From: an uncultured Oscillibacter sp.
GTDB taxonomy: Bacteria; Bacillota; Clostridia; Oscillospirales; Oscillospiraceae
Assembly (NCBI GenBank): GCA_900544615.1
Contig: UQVS01000012.1
Coordinates: 10,398-74,397 of the forward strand
Reading direction: 5' to 3'
DNA length: 64,000 nucleotides
Each line of letters starts with the position of its first letter. The first letter of the stretch is position 1. Shown in pieces: positions 32,230-40,988 of this stretch. The position numbers and the translations under genes were made by a program. Under the pieces are notes generated by a model. The model saw nothing but the letters and a program-made list of their open reading frames with translations, made no database searches and had not been told where the DNA came from.

Positions 32230-33681
32230 ATGTATAACGACGAACAGAATTTGTATCATTACACCTATCGCAAGGACGGCACGGAGCCGGGGCAGCGCTA
32301 TGACGCAAAGCAGCCCAGCGTGGATGACCAGATCAACAGCTACCGCCAGCAGCAGGAGCAGCAGGCGTCTCAGCAGCCGCTGGAAAATCAGCCGCAGCCT
32401 CAAGGCGGTCAGAAGCCCCACAAGAGCGGTAAGAACCGCGTGGGCCTGAAGATCGCGTCTCTGGCGCTGGTGTGCGCCCTGCTGGGCGGTCTGGTAGGCG
32501 GCGGCACCGCCTATCTGGTGGGGAATCACTCCGGCAGCGACACTACAGAAGTGAATGTCTCCAACCGCAAGCCCACGGAGATTCAGGTCAAGACCGTGGA
32601 CGGCAAGACCCCCATGACCGATGCGGAGCTGTATGCATCCAACGTCAACAGCGTGGTGGCTATCAACATCACCGCCACTTCTGAACCCAACTTTTTCGGA
32701 CAGACAACAGAGACTGCCGGCGCCGGTTCCGGCTTTATCCTGACCCCGGATGGCTACATTGTCACCAACTACCATGTGGTGGGCGATGCGGACACCGTGA
32801 AGGTCACCCTTTACAACGGTGATACCTATGACGCGCAGTATATCGGCGGCGATGAGGATTACGATATCGCCGTTATCAAGATCGACGCGGCAAACCTGCC
32901 CAATTTGACGCTGGGCAACAGCGACAGTCTGAACGTGGGCGACCATGTGCTGGCCATCGGCAACCCGTTGGGCGACTTGACATTCTCCATGAGCGAGGGC
33001 ATTGCATCCTCTGTAAATCGTACGATTGACGTGGAGGGTACGCCTTTCAACATGATTCAGGTGACTGCCGCCATCAACCCCGGCAACTCCGGCGGCCCGC
33101 TGTTCAATGAGTACGGCGAGGTGGTGGGTATTGTGTCCGCCAAGTATTCCAGCTATGCCAGCCAGAGCGTGGAAGGTCTGGGCTTCGCAATCCCCATCAA
33201 CGATGTGGCAGCCATGATTCAGGACATCATGACCAACGGCTATGTCAGCAATAAGGCATATCTGGGAATTACGCCAAATACCATGACCGAACAGATGGCT
33301 GCTCAGTATCGCTATGACGTGACCAAGGGCGTGTTCATCTGCTCCGTAGAAGAGGGAAGCGCCGCTGACAAGGCAGGCCTGAAGATGGGCGACGTCATCA
33401 TGAAGGTGGACGGCACGGATGTGGATTCCTATCAGGATCTGGTGGCGCTGAAGAAGAAGTACTCCGCCGGGGATGAATCCACCTTCACCATCTACCGGGA
33501 CGGCCAGCAGCAGGAGGTCTCTGTAACCTGGGGCGCTGTGCCTGCGGATCAGGCTACCGAGAACAGCAGTAGCCAGTCTCAGCAGAACCAGAATGACAGC
33601 AGCAATTCCAATAACGGCAGCAATGGCTACTACGCTAACCCGTGGGATATCTTCAACTACTACTTCGGCAATCAACGGTAA
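32230..33681 (+). CDS. htrA: Membrane-anchored HtrA-type serine protease with PDZ domain
   Basis: 483 residues. A Gln-rich cytoplasmic N-terminus (1-70) precedes one membrane span (IASLALVCALLGGLVGGGTAYLV), then the trypsin-like domain with the full triad: His in TNYHVVG, Asp in YDIAVIKID, Ser in NPGNSGGPLF. A PDZ domain (about 345-430) is followed by a Ser/Asn/Gln-rich tail ending in WDIFNYYFG. It degrades misfolded proteins outside the membrane. RBS AAGGAGGTTTG. Two terminators follow. Confidence 0.94.
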   Translation: MYNDEQNLYHYTYRKDGTEPGQRYDAKQPSVDDQINSYRQQQEQQASQQPLENQPQPQGGQKPHKSGKNRVGLKIASLALVCALLGGLVGGGTAYLVGNHSGSDTTEVNVSNRKPTEIQVKTVDGKTPMTDAELYASNVNSVVAINITATSEPNFFGQTTETAGAGSGFILTPDGYIVTNYHVVGDADTVKVTLYNGDTYDAQYIGGDEDYDIAVIKIDAANLPNLTLGNSDSLNVGDHVLAIGNPLGDLTFSMSEGIASSVNRTIDVEGTPFNMIQVTAAINPGNSGGPLFNEYGEVVGIVSAKYSSYASQSVEGLGFAIPINDVAAMIQDIMTNGYVSNKAYLGITPNTMTEQMAAQYRYDVTKGVFICSVEEGSAADKAGLKMGDVIMKVDGTDVDSYQDLVALKKKYSAGDESTFTIYRDGQQQEVSVTWGAVPADQATENSSSQSQQNQNDSSNSNNGSNGYYANPWDIFNYYFGNQR

Positions 33682-33697
33682 TAGCCGCTCCATCCAG

Positions 33698-33737
33698 ACG
33701 AAGCGCTGTGCAACGCACAGCGCTTCGCTTTTTTGCG
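33698..33737 (+). terminator. Terminator 1 after htrA
   Basis: GAAGCGCTGTGC / GCACAGCGCTTC stem, then GCTTTTTTG. Confidence 0.85.
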
Positions 33738-33783
33738 TCTGCCGGAAGTGCATGGGATTTTCCGGGGCTGGCGGAGGGAATGC

Positions 33784-33815
33784 AAAAAGCACACCGCATG
33801 GCGGTGTGCTTTTTG
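33784..33815 (+). terminator. Terminator 2 after htrA
   Basis: AAGCACACCGC ATG GCGGTGTGCTT followed by TTTG. From 33816 to 34241 I see no convincing gene; the stretch is AT-rich near 33960-34050. Confidence 0.75.
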
Positions 33816-34241
33816 CTGGGAATGGGAATATGAAAGGGGGGGTATGAAAATCAGACGGGGAAAATATGCGCTCTGTCAAAAAGATGCAGCGCTGGGGACA
33901 CTCTGAGAAATTCGCATACCCAAACGCACACTTAACGAGTTCTTTACAAGTCATATCACAAAGTTATACGGAAATCAAGAGATACGGACGGTTTTATTTT
34001 ACAAAATAAAAATTTCTAATAAAACGGGACATATTTTGGAATTTTCCATTTCCCTCGACAAATTCAGACAGAATAGCACCGCGGTCTTGTGTATGATACA
34101 AGTGCCCTTCGACCGGCAGAACGTGCAGACGCACAAGCGGCCATTCATGCGGAGAAAAATCTGCCGGCTGCGGGGGTTCCTTCCGCAGAGAGTGTTAAGA
34201 ATTTGTTATGAATGCGGCCAACGCAAGAAAGGATTGTACTT

Positions 34242-34406
34242 ATGGATGCACTGAGAAAAGAATATGTCCTCCTGTTCAATGCCCTGACGGACACGGAGGA
34301 GACCCTGCGGCAGCTGTGTGCCGACCTGATTTCCGTTCAGCAGCGAGCTGAGGAACTGTTTCTGGAAGAACCGCCGGATCTGCTGCCCCCAGCGAAAAAC
34401 GCCTGA
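34242..34406 (+). CDS. Small helical protein of unknown function
   Basis: 54 residues (MDALRKEYVLLFNALTDTEE...), mostly charged helix, with AGCTGAGGAACTGTTTCTGGAAGAACC giving EELFLEE near the end. It has a good AAAGGA site and ends 80 bp before nfo. It resembles the 47-residue protein at 37082 in size and pattern (KEMYLIM..., then AQRQCEELYL). Such short proteins are common in this group of Clostridia, and some resemble phage-derived ones. Function unknown. Confidence 0.6.
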   Translation: MDALRKEYVLLFNALTDTEETLRQLCADLISVQQRAEELFLEEPPDLLPPAKNA

Positions 34407-34486
34407 GCGACGGATGTGCAAAATAGCACATGACAGCGGGTGCGATGTGTGGTATCCTGAAGAAAATACATTCTTTGGAGGAAACT

Positions 34487-35317
34487 ATGCTGCATATCGG
34501 CTGTCATCTGTCCTCGTCCAAAGGCTTTCTGGCCATGGGCCGGCAGGCATGGAAGCTGGGGGCGGATACTTTTCAGTTTTTTACCCGGAATCCGCGGGGA
34601 AGCAAAGCCAAAGAGCTGGACAGCGCCGATGCGGCGGCGCTGATGGCTCTGCTGGCGGAGCGGAACTTTGCGCCGGTCATTGCCCACGCGCCCTACACGC
34701 TGAACCTTTGCAGCGCTGAGGAGAAAAACCGCACCTTTGCATGGGAGATCATGGCGGATGATCTCCGGCGTATGGAATATCTGCCCGGCCAGCTGTATAA
34801 TTTCCACCCCGGCAGCCATGTGGGACAGGGGATGGAAACCGGCATTGCCTATATTGCCGATGCCCTGAACGCCATCCTGACGCCGGAGCAGTCCACCACC
34901 GTCCTGCTGGAAACCATGTCCGGCAAAGGCAGCGAGGTGGGCGGCCGGTTTGAAGAGCTGCGGGAAATTCTGGATCGGGTGGAGCTGTCCGACCGCATGG
35001 GTGTGTGTCTGGATACCTGCCATGTTTCCGATGCCGGATACGCGCTTGCGGAGGATCTGGACGGCGTTCTGATGGAGTTTGACCGCGTGATCGGCCTGAA
35101 CCGGCTGAAGGCCATCCATCTCAATGACAGCCTGAATCCCTGCGGCGCACATAAGGACCGCCACGCCCGGATCGGAGAGGGCTGCATCGGATTGGAGGCT
35201 CTGCGCCGGGTGGTGAACCATCCGGCACTGAAAGACCTCCCCTTCTGTTTGGAAACACCGAACGAACTGCCCGGTTATGCCGCAGAGATCGCGCTGATGC
35301 GGAGTCTGGCGGAATAA
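34487..35317 (+). CDS. nfo: Deoxyribonuclease IV (AP endonuclease)
   Basis: 276 residues of the xylose-isomerase-like endonuclease IV family. Zinc ligands: FHPGSHVG, LLETMSGKG, CLDTCHV, IHLNDS and HARIGEG; the terminal CLETP completes the site. It cuts DNA at abasic sites in base-excision repair. The start at 34487 is fixed by TTTGGAGGAAACT; the longer frame has no RBS. Confidence 0.94.
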   Translation: MLHIGCHLSSSKGFLAMGRQAWKLGADTFQFFTRNPRGSKAKELDSADAAALMALLAERNFAPVIAHAPYTLNLCSAEEKNRTFAWEIMADDLRRMEYLPGQLYNFHPGSHVGQGMETGIAYIADALNAILTPEQSTTVLLETMSGKGSEVGGRFEELREILDRVELSDRMGVCLDTCHVSDAGYALAEDLDGVLMEFDRVIGLNRLKAIHLNDSLNPCGAHKDRHARIGEGCIGLEALRRVVNHPALKDLPFCLETPNELPGYAAEIALMRSLAE

Positions 35318-35410
35318 AGCGGCGAGAATGTCCCGGAGGAGAACCCATGGTTCCCTTCCGGGGCATTTTTTCCGTCTTGGCAGCATAGGTTGTCCCAAGA
35401 GGTGAAGAAC

Positions 35411-36568
35411 ATGAGACAAAGGAAGCTTCCCGCCCGCATTTCCCGGCGGCTGGGGGCGGCGCTGCTGGCAGGAGTCACCCTGTGGACTGTCAGCGTGACC
35501 GCTGGCAGTACGGATGCGGCAGGCGCGTGGCAGGCACTGAAACGGGAGATCCCCGTTGCCCTGCTGCGCTGGCAGCTGGGAGATCCCGGCCAATCGGACG
35601 GCCTGTCCGCGGCGGCGGTGTTGACGCTGAGCCAGTCGCCCCTGCTGTTTTCTGCCCGGCAGGAGATCGCCGGACTGCGGCAGCAGACGGAGGAAACGCC
35701 GGAAGAAACCGTGCCTGCGCCGGTGACGCAGCCGGTGCAGGAAGAGCCGCAGCCTGCGCCGGTCCCCGCCGGTACGGACAACGGCGTACCCGCCAAAACA
35801 CTGGTGCCGACGGATCCCAGCGGCTATACCGTCTGCGGCCGGGTCTATATCAGCAATTCCACCAAGTACACCCTGACCGGCGAAGAACTTCTGAAGCCCT
35901 TTGCGGCGGAGCTGACTGGGGACGCGCCCCAGATCCTGATCCTGCACAGCCATGGCAGCGAGGGCTACACACCAGCGGAGGATGACGGCATCGTATGGTC
36001 CGGCAACTGCCGCACCACGGATTCCCGGTATAACGTGGTTCGCATGGGGGACGCCATGGCCGAGGTGTTCGGTGAGGCGGGGATCTCCGTGCTTCACGAC
36101 CGGACGCTGTATGACTATCCCGAATACGCCGGGTCTTACGACCGGTCTCTGACCGCCATTGACAGCTATCTCAAGGAATATCCCTCCATTCGGTTTGTGC
36201 TGGATGTTCACCGGGACGCTATAGAAGCCGCCGACGGCGGTCAGGTAAAAGTCGTTTCGGAGATCGAAGGACAGGGGATCGCCGCCCAGCTGTCGCTGGT
36301 GGTGGGCAGCGACGGCGGCGGACTCAGCCACCCCAACTGGATGGAAAATCTCCGGCTGGCGGTAGCCATTCAGGAGCAGGCGCTGACGGATTATCCCACC
36401 TTGATGCGGCCGCTGCTGCTGCGGAATTCCCGGTATAATCAGCACGCCACCACAGGCTCCCTGCTGGTGGAGGTGGGCACCGCCGGAAATGCCCCGGAGG
36501 AGGCGGAGCTGGCCGCCCGCCTGTTTGCCGCGGAAATGGTGACGGTATTGGAGGAGCGGAGCAAATAG
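35411..36568 (+). CDS. spoIIP: Stage II sporulation protein P (spore-coat engulfment peptidoglycan hydrolase)
   Basis: 385 residues. A hydrophobic N-terminal anchor (LGAALLAGVTLWTVSVTAG) is followed by a Pro/Glu-rich linker (about 95-125) and the SpoIIP amidase/endopeptidase domain with ILILHSHGSEGYTP, RTTDSRYNVVRMGD, GISVLHDRTLYDYPEYAGSY, SIRFVLDVHRDAI and GSLLVEVGTAGN. It digests septal peptidoglycan during engulfment, so the organism or its ancestors formed endospores. The start at 35411 (ATG after AGAGGTG) is preferred over an upstream TTG. Confidence 0.92.
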   Translation: MRQRKLPARISRRLGAALLAGVTLWTVSVTAGSTDAAGAWQALKREIPVALLRWQLGDPGQSDGLSAAAVLTLSQSPLLFSARQEIAGLRQQTEETPEETVPAPVTQPVQEEPQPAPVPAGTDNGVPAKTLVPTDPSGYTVCGRVYISNSTKYTLTGEELLKPFAAELTGDAPQILILHSHGSEGYTPAEDDGIVWSGNCRTTDSRYNVVRMGDAMAEVFGEAGISVLHDRTLYDYPEYAGSYDRSLTAIDSYLKEYPSIRFVLDVHRDAIEAADGGQVKVVSEIEGQGIAAQLSLVVGSDGGGLSHPNWMENLRLAVAIQEQALTDYPTLMRPLLLRNSRYNQHATTGSLLVEVGTAGNAPEEAELAARLFAAEMVTVLEERSK

Positions 36569-36763
36569 AAAACCGTCCCGGCTGTGCCGGGACGGTTGAG
36601 ACTACCGATAGAGGAAGAAAATCGGCGCGGCGGGAAGGAAGATAGTTACGAAAGAAACCCAGGAAGGGTGTCTTTCGTTTTTAATCATTAAGTTTTCTGC
36701 ACTTAAAAAGCGCAGAAAACTTGGCGCGGCGTGTCGAAAAAATTTTTTCGACACGCTGCGCCG
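36569..36763. repeat. Cluster of four hairpins/palindromes downstream of spoIIP
   Basis: AACCGTCCCGG/CCGGGACGGTT (36570-36598); ACGAAAGA..TCTTTCGT followed by TTTTT (36646-36683, a terminator); AAGTTTTCTGC/GCAGAAAACTT (36690-36722); and GGCGCGGCGTGTCGAAAAAA with a nearly perfect reverse complement ending GACACGCTGCGCC (about 36723-36763, one mismatch). The last two look like a repeat family rather than simple terminators. Confidence 0.7.
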
Positions 36764-36781
36764 GGACGGTTTTTGCAGCCG

Positions 36782-36970
36782 TTACGGCCGCTTTTCCTGC
36801 TGTTCCTGTTCCGCGAGGTCATCCAGCGCTGCCCGGACTGCCGCCACCACAAAGGCGGAAAATGTGCAGTCGGTACCCCGGATGGCGGCTTCCACCTCCT
36901 CCAGCATATCGTTGGGGAAGCGGACGGATTTGTTGCTGGTGGGGGGAACCTTTGGAATTTTGAACGCCAT
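36782..36970 (-). CDS. Small ribbon-helix-helix type DNA-binding protein
   Basis: 62 residues. The segment NKSVRFPNDMLEEVEAAIRG...FSAFVVAAVRAALDDL has the beta strand-helix-helix pattern of Arc/CopG-type repressors: a short strand (SVRFP) that inserts in the major groove and two helices. It is divergent from the small gene at 37082; a 20-bp palindrome lies in the shared spacer and is the probable operator. The start could instead be a GTG at 36979. Confidence 0.7.
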   Translation of the reverse strand: MAFKIPKVPPTSNKSVRFPNDMLEEVEAAIRGTDCTFSAFVVAAVRAALDDLAEQEQQEKRP

Positions 36971-37039
36971 GTCAAACACCTGCTTTACATTTCATAAGAC
37001 AAGTGTATTGCGTTTTGAACGATAATTATGTAATATAGG

Positions 37040-37059
37040 TGTTGCACAAAAGTGCAACA
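37040..37059. promoter_or_regulatory. Palindromic operator candidate
   Basis: TGTTGCAC AAAA GTGCAACA, perfect 8-bp arms, just upstream of the small gene at 37082 and about 5 bp after TAATAT (37031-37036), so it would block that start. A -35-like TTGCGT lies at 37008-37013. Confidence 0.55.
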
Positions 37060-37081
37060 AATGGGAAAGGGGTACTGAACT

Positions 37082-37225
37082 ATGCCTGACTACAAAGAGA
37101 TGTATCTCATCATGGCACGGGCCGCGGAAAAGGCCCAGCGGATCCTGATCGAAGCCCAGCGGCAGTGCGAGGAGCTGTATCTGTCCGCAGATGACGCCGA
37201 AAAGCCGGAGAACGGCAAGGAGTAA
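37082..37225 (+). CDS. Small helical protein of unknown function
   Basis: 47 residues (PDYKEMYLIMARAAEKAQRILIEAQRQ...), a single amphipathic helix followed by an acidic tail. RBS GGGAAAGGGG. Part of the same type as the gene at 34242. It is preceded by the palindromic operator and divergent from the ribbon-helix-helix protein. A terminator follows 14 bp later. Function unknown. Confidence 0.65.
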   Translation: MPDYKEMYLIMARAAEKAQRILIEAQRQCEELYLSADDAEKPENGKE

Positions 37226-37238
37226 GCAGAGCATACAG

Positions 37239-37275
37239 CAGCGCCCCGCAGCCTGATGCTGCGGGGCGTTTTCCG
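37239..37275. terminator. Terminator between the small gene and thrH
   Basis: CGCCCCGCAGC / GCTGCGGGGCG stem with a 5-nt loop, then TTTTCC on the plus strand. Confidence 0.75.
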
Positions 37276-37286
37276 TTGGAGCAGGC

Positions 37287-37886
37287 TTACAGGGCGGCGC
37301 GAATGGCGGCCAGCAGCTCGTCGTAGGTTTCATAGGCGGGGATCTGGGGATAATCCGCCTTGATCTGGTCGGTGCTGCGGAACAGGAAACCGGCCTTGCT
37401 GGCCTGAATCATGCCCAGATCATTGTAGCTGTCGCCGCTGGCAATGGTGTCGTATCCAATGGACTGGAGCGCCTTCACCGTGGTGAGCTTGGACTGCTGG
37501 CAGCGCATTTTGAAGCCGGTGATCTCCCCGTCCGGGGCGACCTCCAGCGAATTGCAGAGAATCGTGGGCCAGCCCAACTTCTTCATCAAAGGCATGGCGA
37601 ACTCCTCGAAGGTGTCGCTGAGGATCACCGTCTGAGTCTCTGCCCGCAATGCGTCCAGAAACGCTTTGGCGCCGGGCATGGGGTCGATCTTTGCAATCAC
37701 ATCCTGAATTTCCTTCAGCCCCAGCCCATGCTCCTTCAGAACGCTCAGCCGCCAGCGCATCAGCTTGTCATAATCCGGCTCGTCGCGGGTGGTGCGGCGC
37801 AGCTCCGGGATACCGCTGGCCTCCGCAAAGGCGATCCAGATCTCCGGCACCAGCACGCCCTCCATATCCAGACAAACGATATTCAT
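37287..37886 (-). CDS. thrH: Phosphoserine phosphatase/homoserine phosphotransferase (HAD family)
   Basis: 199 residues of the HAD family, close to ThrH. Motif I is CLDMEGVLVPEIW (DxExV variant typical of ThrH), motif II has ILSDTFEEF, and motif III/IV is ASGDSYNDLGMI. It dephosphorylates phosphoserine and may transfer phosphate to homoserine. The start at 37886 has the perfect CAGGAGGGATCC site. Confidence 0.88.
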   Translation of the reverse strand: MNIVCLDMEGVLVPEIWIAFAEASGIPELRRTTRDEPDYDKLMRWRLSVLKEHGLGLKEIQDVIAKIDPMPGAKAFLDALRAETQTVILSDTFEEFAMPLMKKLGWPTILCNSLEVAPDGEITGFKMRCQQSKLTTVKALQSIGYDTIASGDSYNDLGMIQASKAGFLFRSTDQIKADYPQIPAYETYDELLAAIRAAL

Positions 37887-38159
37887 AAGGATCCCTCCTG
37901 AGTTCATTTTGGAGTATTATAACATGAAGCAGCCTTTGCGGCAAGAGGGGAGCGCTTCCCGGAAATGCCGGGATGCATATTTGATGCTTTTCCGGGGAAT
38001 TTGGCAGAGGAGACGAAATCCACCGCGCAAATTTTACATTTTTGCGTCTTTCCCTGCGAAGCGCACTGTGATAAAATCAACAGAGTAAACGATTATTTCA
38101 TAATGGGAGGAAATCGGCCTGTTTTCGGAGAAAGCGGGTGATCAAAGGAGAGGTTAAAG

Positions 38160-39902
38160 ATGCGGAAAACAAAAATCGTATGCACCTTGGGGCCGTCTAC
38201 GGATAAGGAAGGCGTCCTGCGGGAGATGATCCAGGCAGGGATGAATGTGGCCCGGTTCAACTTTTCCCACGGTACCCATGCGGAACATAAAGCGCGGTTG
38301 GACACCCTGAAAGCTCTGCGGGAAGAACTGGACGCCCCGGTTGCCGCCATGCTGGATACCAAAGGACCGGAGATCCGGCTGAAGGACTTTGCGAACGGTT
38401 CCGTCCGCCTGACCGCCGGGCAGGAATTTACCCTGACCACAGCGGAGGCGGAGGGAGACGTTCACCGCTGCTCCATCACCTATGCCGACCTGCCCAATGA
38501 CGTGAAGGCGGGAGACACCATCCTGCTGGATGACGGTCTGGTGCGGCTGACGGTGCTGGAAACTTCCGGGACGGAGATCCGCTGCCGGGTGGAGAACGAC
38601 GGCGTGATGAAGAATCACAAGGGGGTCAACGTCCCCGGCGTGCGGCTGAGTATGCCCTATATGAGCCAGCGGGACCGGGAGGATCTCCTCTTCGGCGTGG
38701 AGCAGGGCTTTGACTATGTGGCTGCCAGCTTTGTCCGTTCCGCCGCAGACATCCGGGAGCTGCGGAGCCTGCTGGATAAGGCCGGCGCGCGCATCCGCAT
38801 CATTGCGAAGATCGAAAATCAGGAGGGCGTCAGCAATCTGCCGGAGATTCTGGACGCGGCGGACGGCATCATGGTGGCCCGCGGCGATATGGGCGTGGAG
38901 ATCGACTTCACCGAGATCCCCATTATTCAAAAGGATATGATCTCCCAGTGCGTGGCCTGCGGAAAGCCGGTCATCACGGCGACCCAGATGCTGGATTCCA
39001 TGATTGAAAATCCCCGCCCCACCCGCGCGGAGATCACCGATGTGGCCAACGCCATTTACGATGGTACCTCCGCCATTATGCTCTCCGGCGAGACGGCGGC
39101 GGGCAAGTATCCGGTGGAGGCGGTGAAAACCATGGACGCCATTGCCCGGAAGACAGAGAGCGATATCAACCATGTTAAACGCATGGCCCAGATGGCCGGC
39201 GGGCGGACGCGGCTTTCTGTAGCGGCCGCCACAGCCCACGCGGCTTGCACTACGGCGCAGGAGATCGGCGCAGACGCCATCCTCACCGTCAGCCAGAGCG
39301 GAACCACCGCCCGGCTGGTGAGCCGCTTCCATCCCGGCACACCCATTGTGGCCTGCCTGCTGGATCAGCAGGTGCGGCGGCAGATGGCGCTGTACTGGGG
39401 CGTGGAGCCGATCATGATGCCCTATGTCAACAGTACGGACGAACTGGTGAGTCAGGCGGTGGAATGTGCCGAGGCAGCCGGGCTGGTCAGGCGGGGCGAT
39501 CTGGTGGTGGTGACTGCCGGCGTTCCCGTAGGTGTGTCCGGGACGACCAATATGATCCGCGTCCAGCAGGTGGGCGGCGCACTTCTGAACGCCGTGGGCG
39601 TGGGAGATAAAAAAGCATCCGGCCCGCTGTGCGTCTGCCGCACACTGGCCGAGGTGGCGGAAAAATTCCATTCCGGCGATGTTCTGGTCGTGCCGTATAC
39701 CACCAATGACCTGCTGCCCTATATCCGGCAGGCAGCCGCCGTCATTACTGAGGAGGCCAGCACGGACTGCCATGCCGCCACGGTGGGGCTGACGTTGGAT
39801 AAGCCGGTGATCGTGGGGGCGGCCAACGCCGTCAGCCGCCTGACAGACGGCACCATGGTCACAGTGGACTGCGTTCGGGGACTGGTCTGCACCATGCCCT
39901 GA
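38160..39902 (+). CDS. pyk: Pyruvate kinase with C-terminal phospho-histidine-like domain
   Basis: 580 residues. The TIM barrel holds RFNFSHGTHAEH, DTKGPEIRL, KIENQEGV and MVARGDMGVEI, with the K+/Mg site and the MLSGETAAGKYPVEAV motif; an allosteric domain (about 355-470) follows. A C-terminal extension (about 490-580) resembles the PEP-synthase phospho-His domain: EEASTDCHAATVGLTLDKPVIVG. This longer form is typical of Bacilli and Clostridia. It catalyses PEP to pyruvate with ATP synthesis. RBS AAAGGAGAGG. Confidence 0.95.
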   Translation: MRKTKIVCTLGPSTDKEGVLREMIQAGMNVARFNFSHGTHAEHKARLDTLKALREELDAPVAAMLDTKGPEIRLKDFANGSVRLTAGQEFTLTTAEAEGDVHRCSITYADLPNDVKAGDTILLDDGLVRLTVLETSGTEIRCRVENDGVMKNHKGVNVPGVRLSMPYMSQRDREDLLFGVEQGFDYVAASFVRSAADIRELRSLLDKAGARIRIIAKIENQEGVSNLPEILDAADGIMVARGDMGVEIDFTEIPIIQKDMISQCVACGKPVITATQMLDSMIENPRPTRAEITDVANAIYDGTSAIMLSGETAAGKYPVEAVKTMDAIARKTESDINHVKRMAQMAGGRTRLSVAAATAHAACTTAQEIGADAILTVSQSGTTARLVSRFHPGTPIVACLLDQQVRRQMALYWGVEPIMMPYVNSTDELVSQAVECAEAAGLVRRGDLVVVTAGVPVGVSGTTNMIRVQQVGGALLNAVGVGDKKASGPLCVCRTLAEVAEKFHSGDVLVVPYTTNDLLPYIRQAAAVITEEASTDCHAATVGLTLDKPVIVGAANAVSRLTDGTMVTVDCVRGLVCTMP

Positions 39903-39911
39903 GACCGGGAT

Positions 39912-39945
39912 CAGAGCCGCCTGCGGCAGCCGCCGCAGGCGGCTT
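39912..39945 (+). terminator. Hairpin after pyk
   Basis: AGCCGCCTGCGGC / GCCGCAGGCGGCT with a 4-nt loop; no clear T-run, so its strength is uncertain. The rest of 39946-40158 shows no gene. Confidence 0.55.
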
Positions 39946-40158
39946 GCCTGTATCCGGCGGAGAACAGCGCAGTCTGGCGATCCGAAGGCGGCGGACTTTC
40001 CGCCATGCGTTTTGCCGCGCGGGCGCTGTACTGACAGCCAGGATGAACCGCCCGTAAGGTTTTCCTTGCAAAATGTGTGCAGTCCTGCTATACTGTAAAA
40101 ATGTGTCGGCGGGACTTTCCCGCAATTTTGGGAAATATAACCCTGGAGGTTTTGATAG

Positions 40159-40899
40159 ATGGCAAAAAATCCGAGCAAGAAGGCTGTCGGAAAAGACGAG
40201 CCGATGAACGGTGCGATGAAATTCTTTCTGGCGGGCTGTGTGGCGGAGCTGTATCTGCTGATCCTCCGCCGTTTTTATGTGAACGCGGGTTCCGATGTAG
40301 CGCGTTTTGCGTGGTATGACCACTATCTGTGGATTCTGGCGGGGGTCGGCGCCGGTGTGATGGCGGTGTGCGCCGTCGGTGCGCTGGCTCTGCGGAAAGA
40401 CCCGAAGCGGCGGACGGCGCTGTGGATCGCCGCGGCAGCCGGACTTTTTTTGGGCGCTGCTGCGCTGCTGGTGCGTTGGAACATGGCAACGCTGTCCTTC
40501 CTGTCGATCGTGGTGCCGGTCATCATGATGCTGGGGATCCTCTGGGCGCTGTATGACCGGGAGTGCGCTCTGGCGCTGACGGTGCTGGGCGCGTCCCTGT
40601 TCGTCCTGTGGGGCGTGCGGCGGTATGGCTCCAGTATGTATGTGGGTACGGCGGTGAAGGTGTGCGTTGTGCTGTATCTGGTTTTGCTGGCTGTGATCGC
40701 GTGGCTTGCCAAAGCGGACAAGCTCAGCAAGATTCTGCCGCCCAAGGCGGATAAGCTGTCGGTCTATGCGGCTTGCGGCCTGTCCGGGCTGGCACTGCTG
40801 GCCTCTCTTCTGGGAACCGGCGTTTCCTACTACGCCATGTGGGCGCTGGCGGCCGTTGTGTTTGCGCTGGCGGTCTATTACACCGTAAAGCAACTGTAA
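40159..40899 (+). CDS. Multi-pass membrane protein of unknown function
   Basis: 246 residues. After a short basic N-terminus there are six or seven hydrophobic segments (FFLAGCVAELYLLIL, LWILAGVGAGVMAVCAVGAL, TALWIAAAAGLFLGAAALL, LSFLSIVVPVIMMLGILWAL, AVIAWL..., LSGLALLASLL, YYAMWALAAVVFALAVYY). No signature residues are recognised. RBS CTGGAGG. It is a monocistronic gene with a terminator behind. Confidence 0.65.
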   Translation: MAKNPSKKAVGKDEPMNGAMKFFLAGCVAELYLLILRRFYVNAGSDVARFAWYDHYLWILAGVGAGVMAVCAVGALALRKDPKRRTALWIAAAAGLFLGAAALLVRWNMATLSFLSIVVPVIMMLGILWALYDRECALALTVLGASLFVLWGVRRYGSSMYVGTAVKVCVVLYLVLLAVIAWLAKADKLSKILPPKADKLSVYAACGLSGLALLASLLGTGVSYYAMWALAAVVFALAVYYTVKQL

Positions 40900-40906
40900 A
40901 ACAGAC

Positions 40907-40952
40907 AAAAAGAAGCCGTTCCGAAATTTTCGGAACGGCTTCTTTTTCTGAA
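40907..40952 (+). terminator. Terminator after the membrane protein gene
   Basis: AAAAAGAAGCCGTTCCGAAA / TTTCGGAACGGCTTCTTTTT, a long stem with T-runs on both strands; shared with the DUF4127 gene. Confidence 0.85.
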
Positions 40953-40988
40953 CGGGAAAAGCTGTCTCTGTCGGCCAGCAGAGATGGT

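Noticed and set aside
32143..33954. 603-codon minus-strand frame opposite htrA
   Set aside because: It is the antisense shadow of a complete HtrA gene with an intact triad.
34337..36445. 702-codon minus-strand frame opposite nfo and spoIIP
   Set aside because: It spans two well-identified genes and their gap, has His/Gln/Arg-rich shadow composition and no motif.
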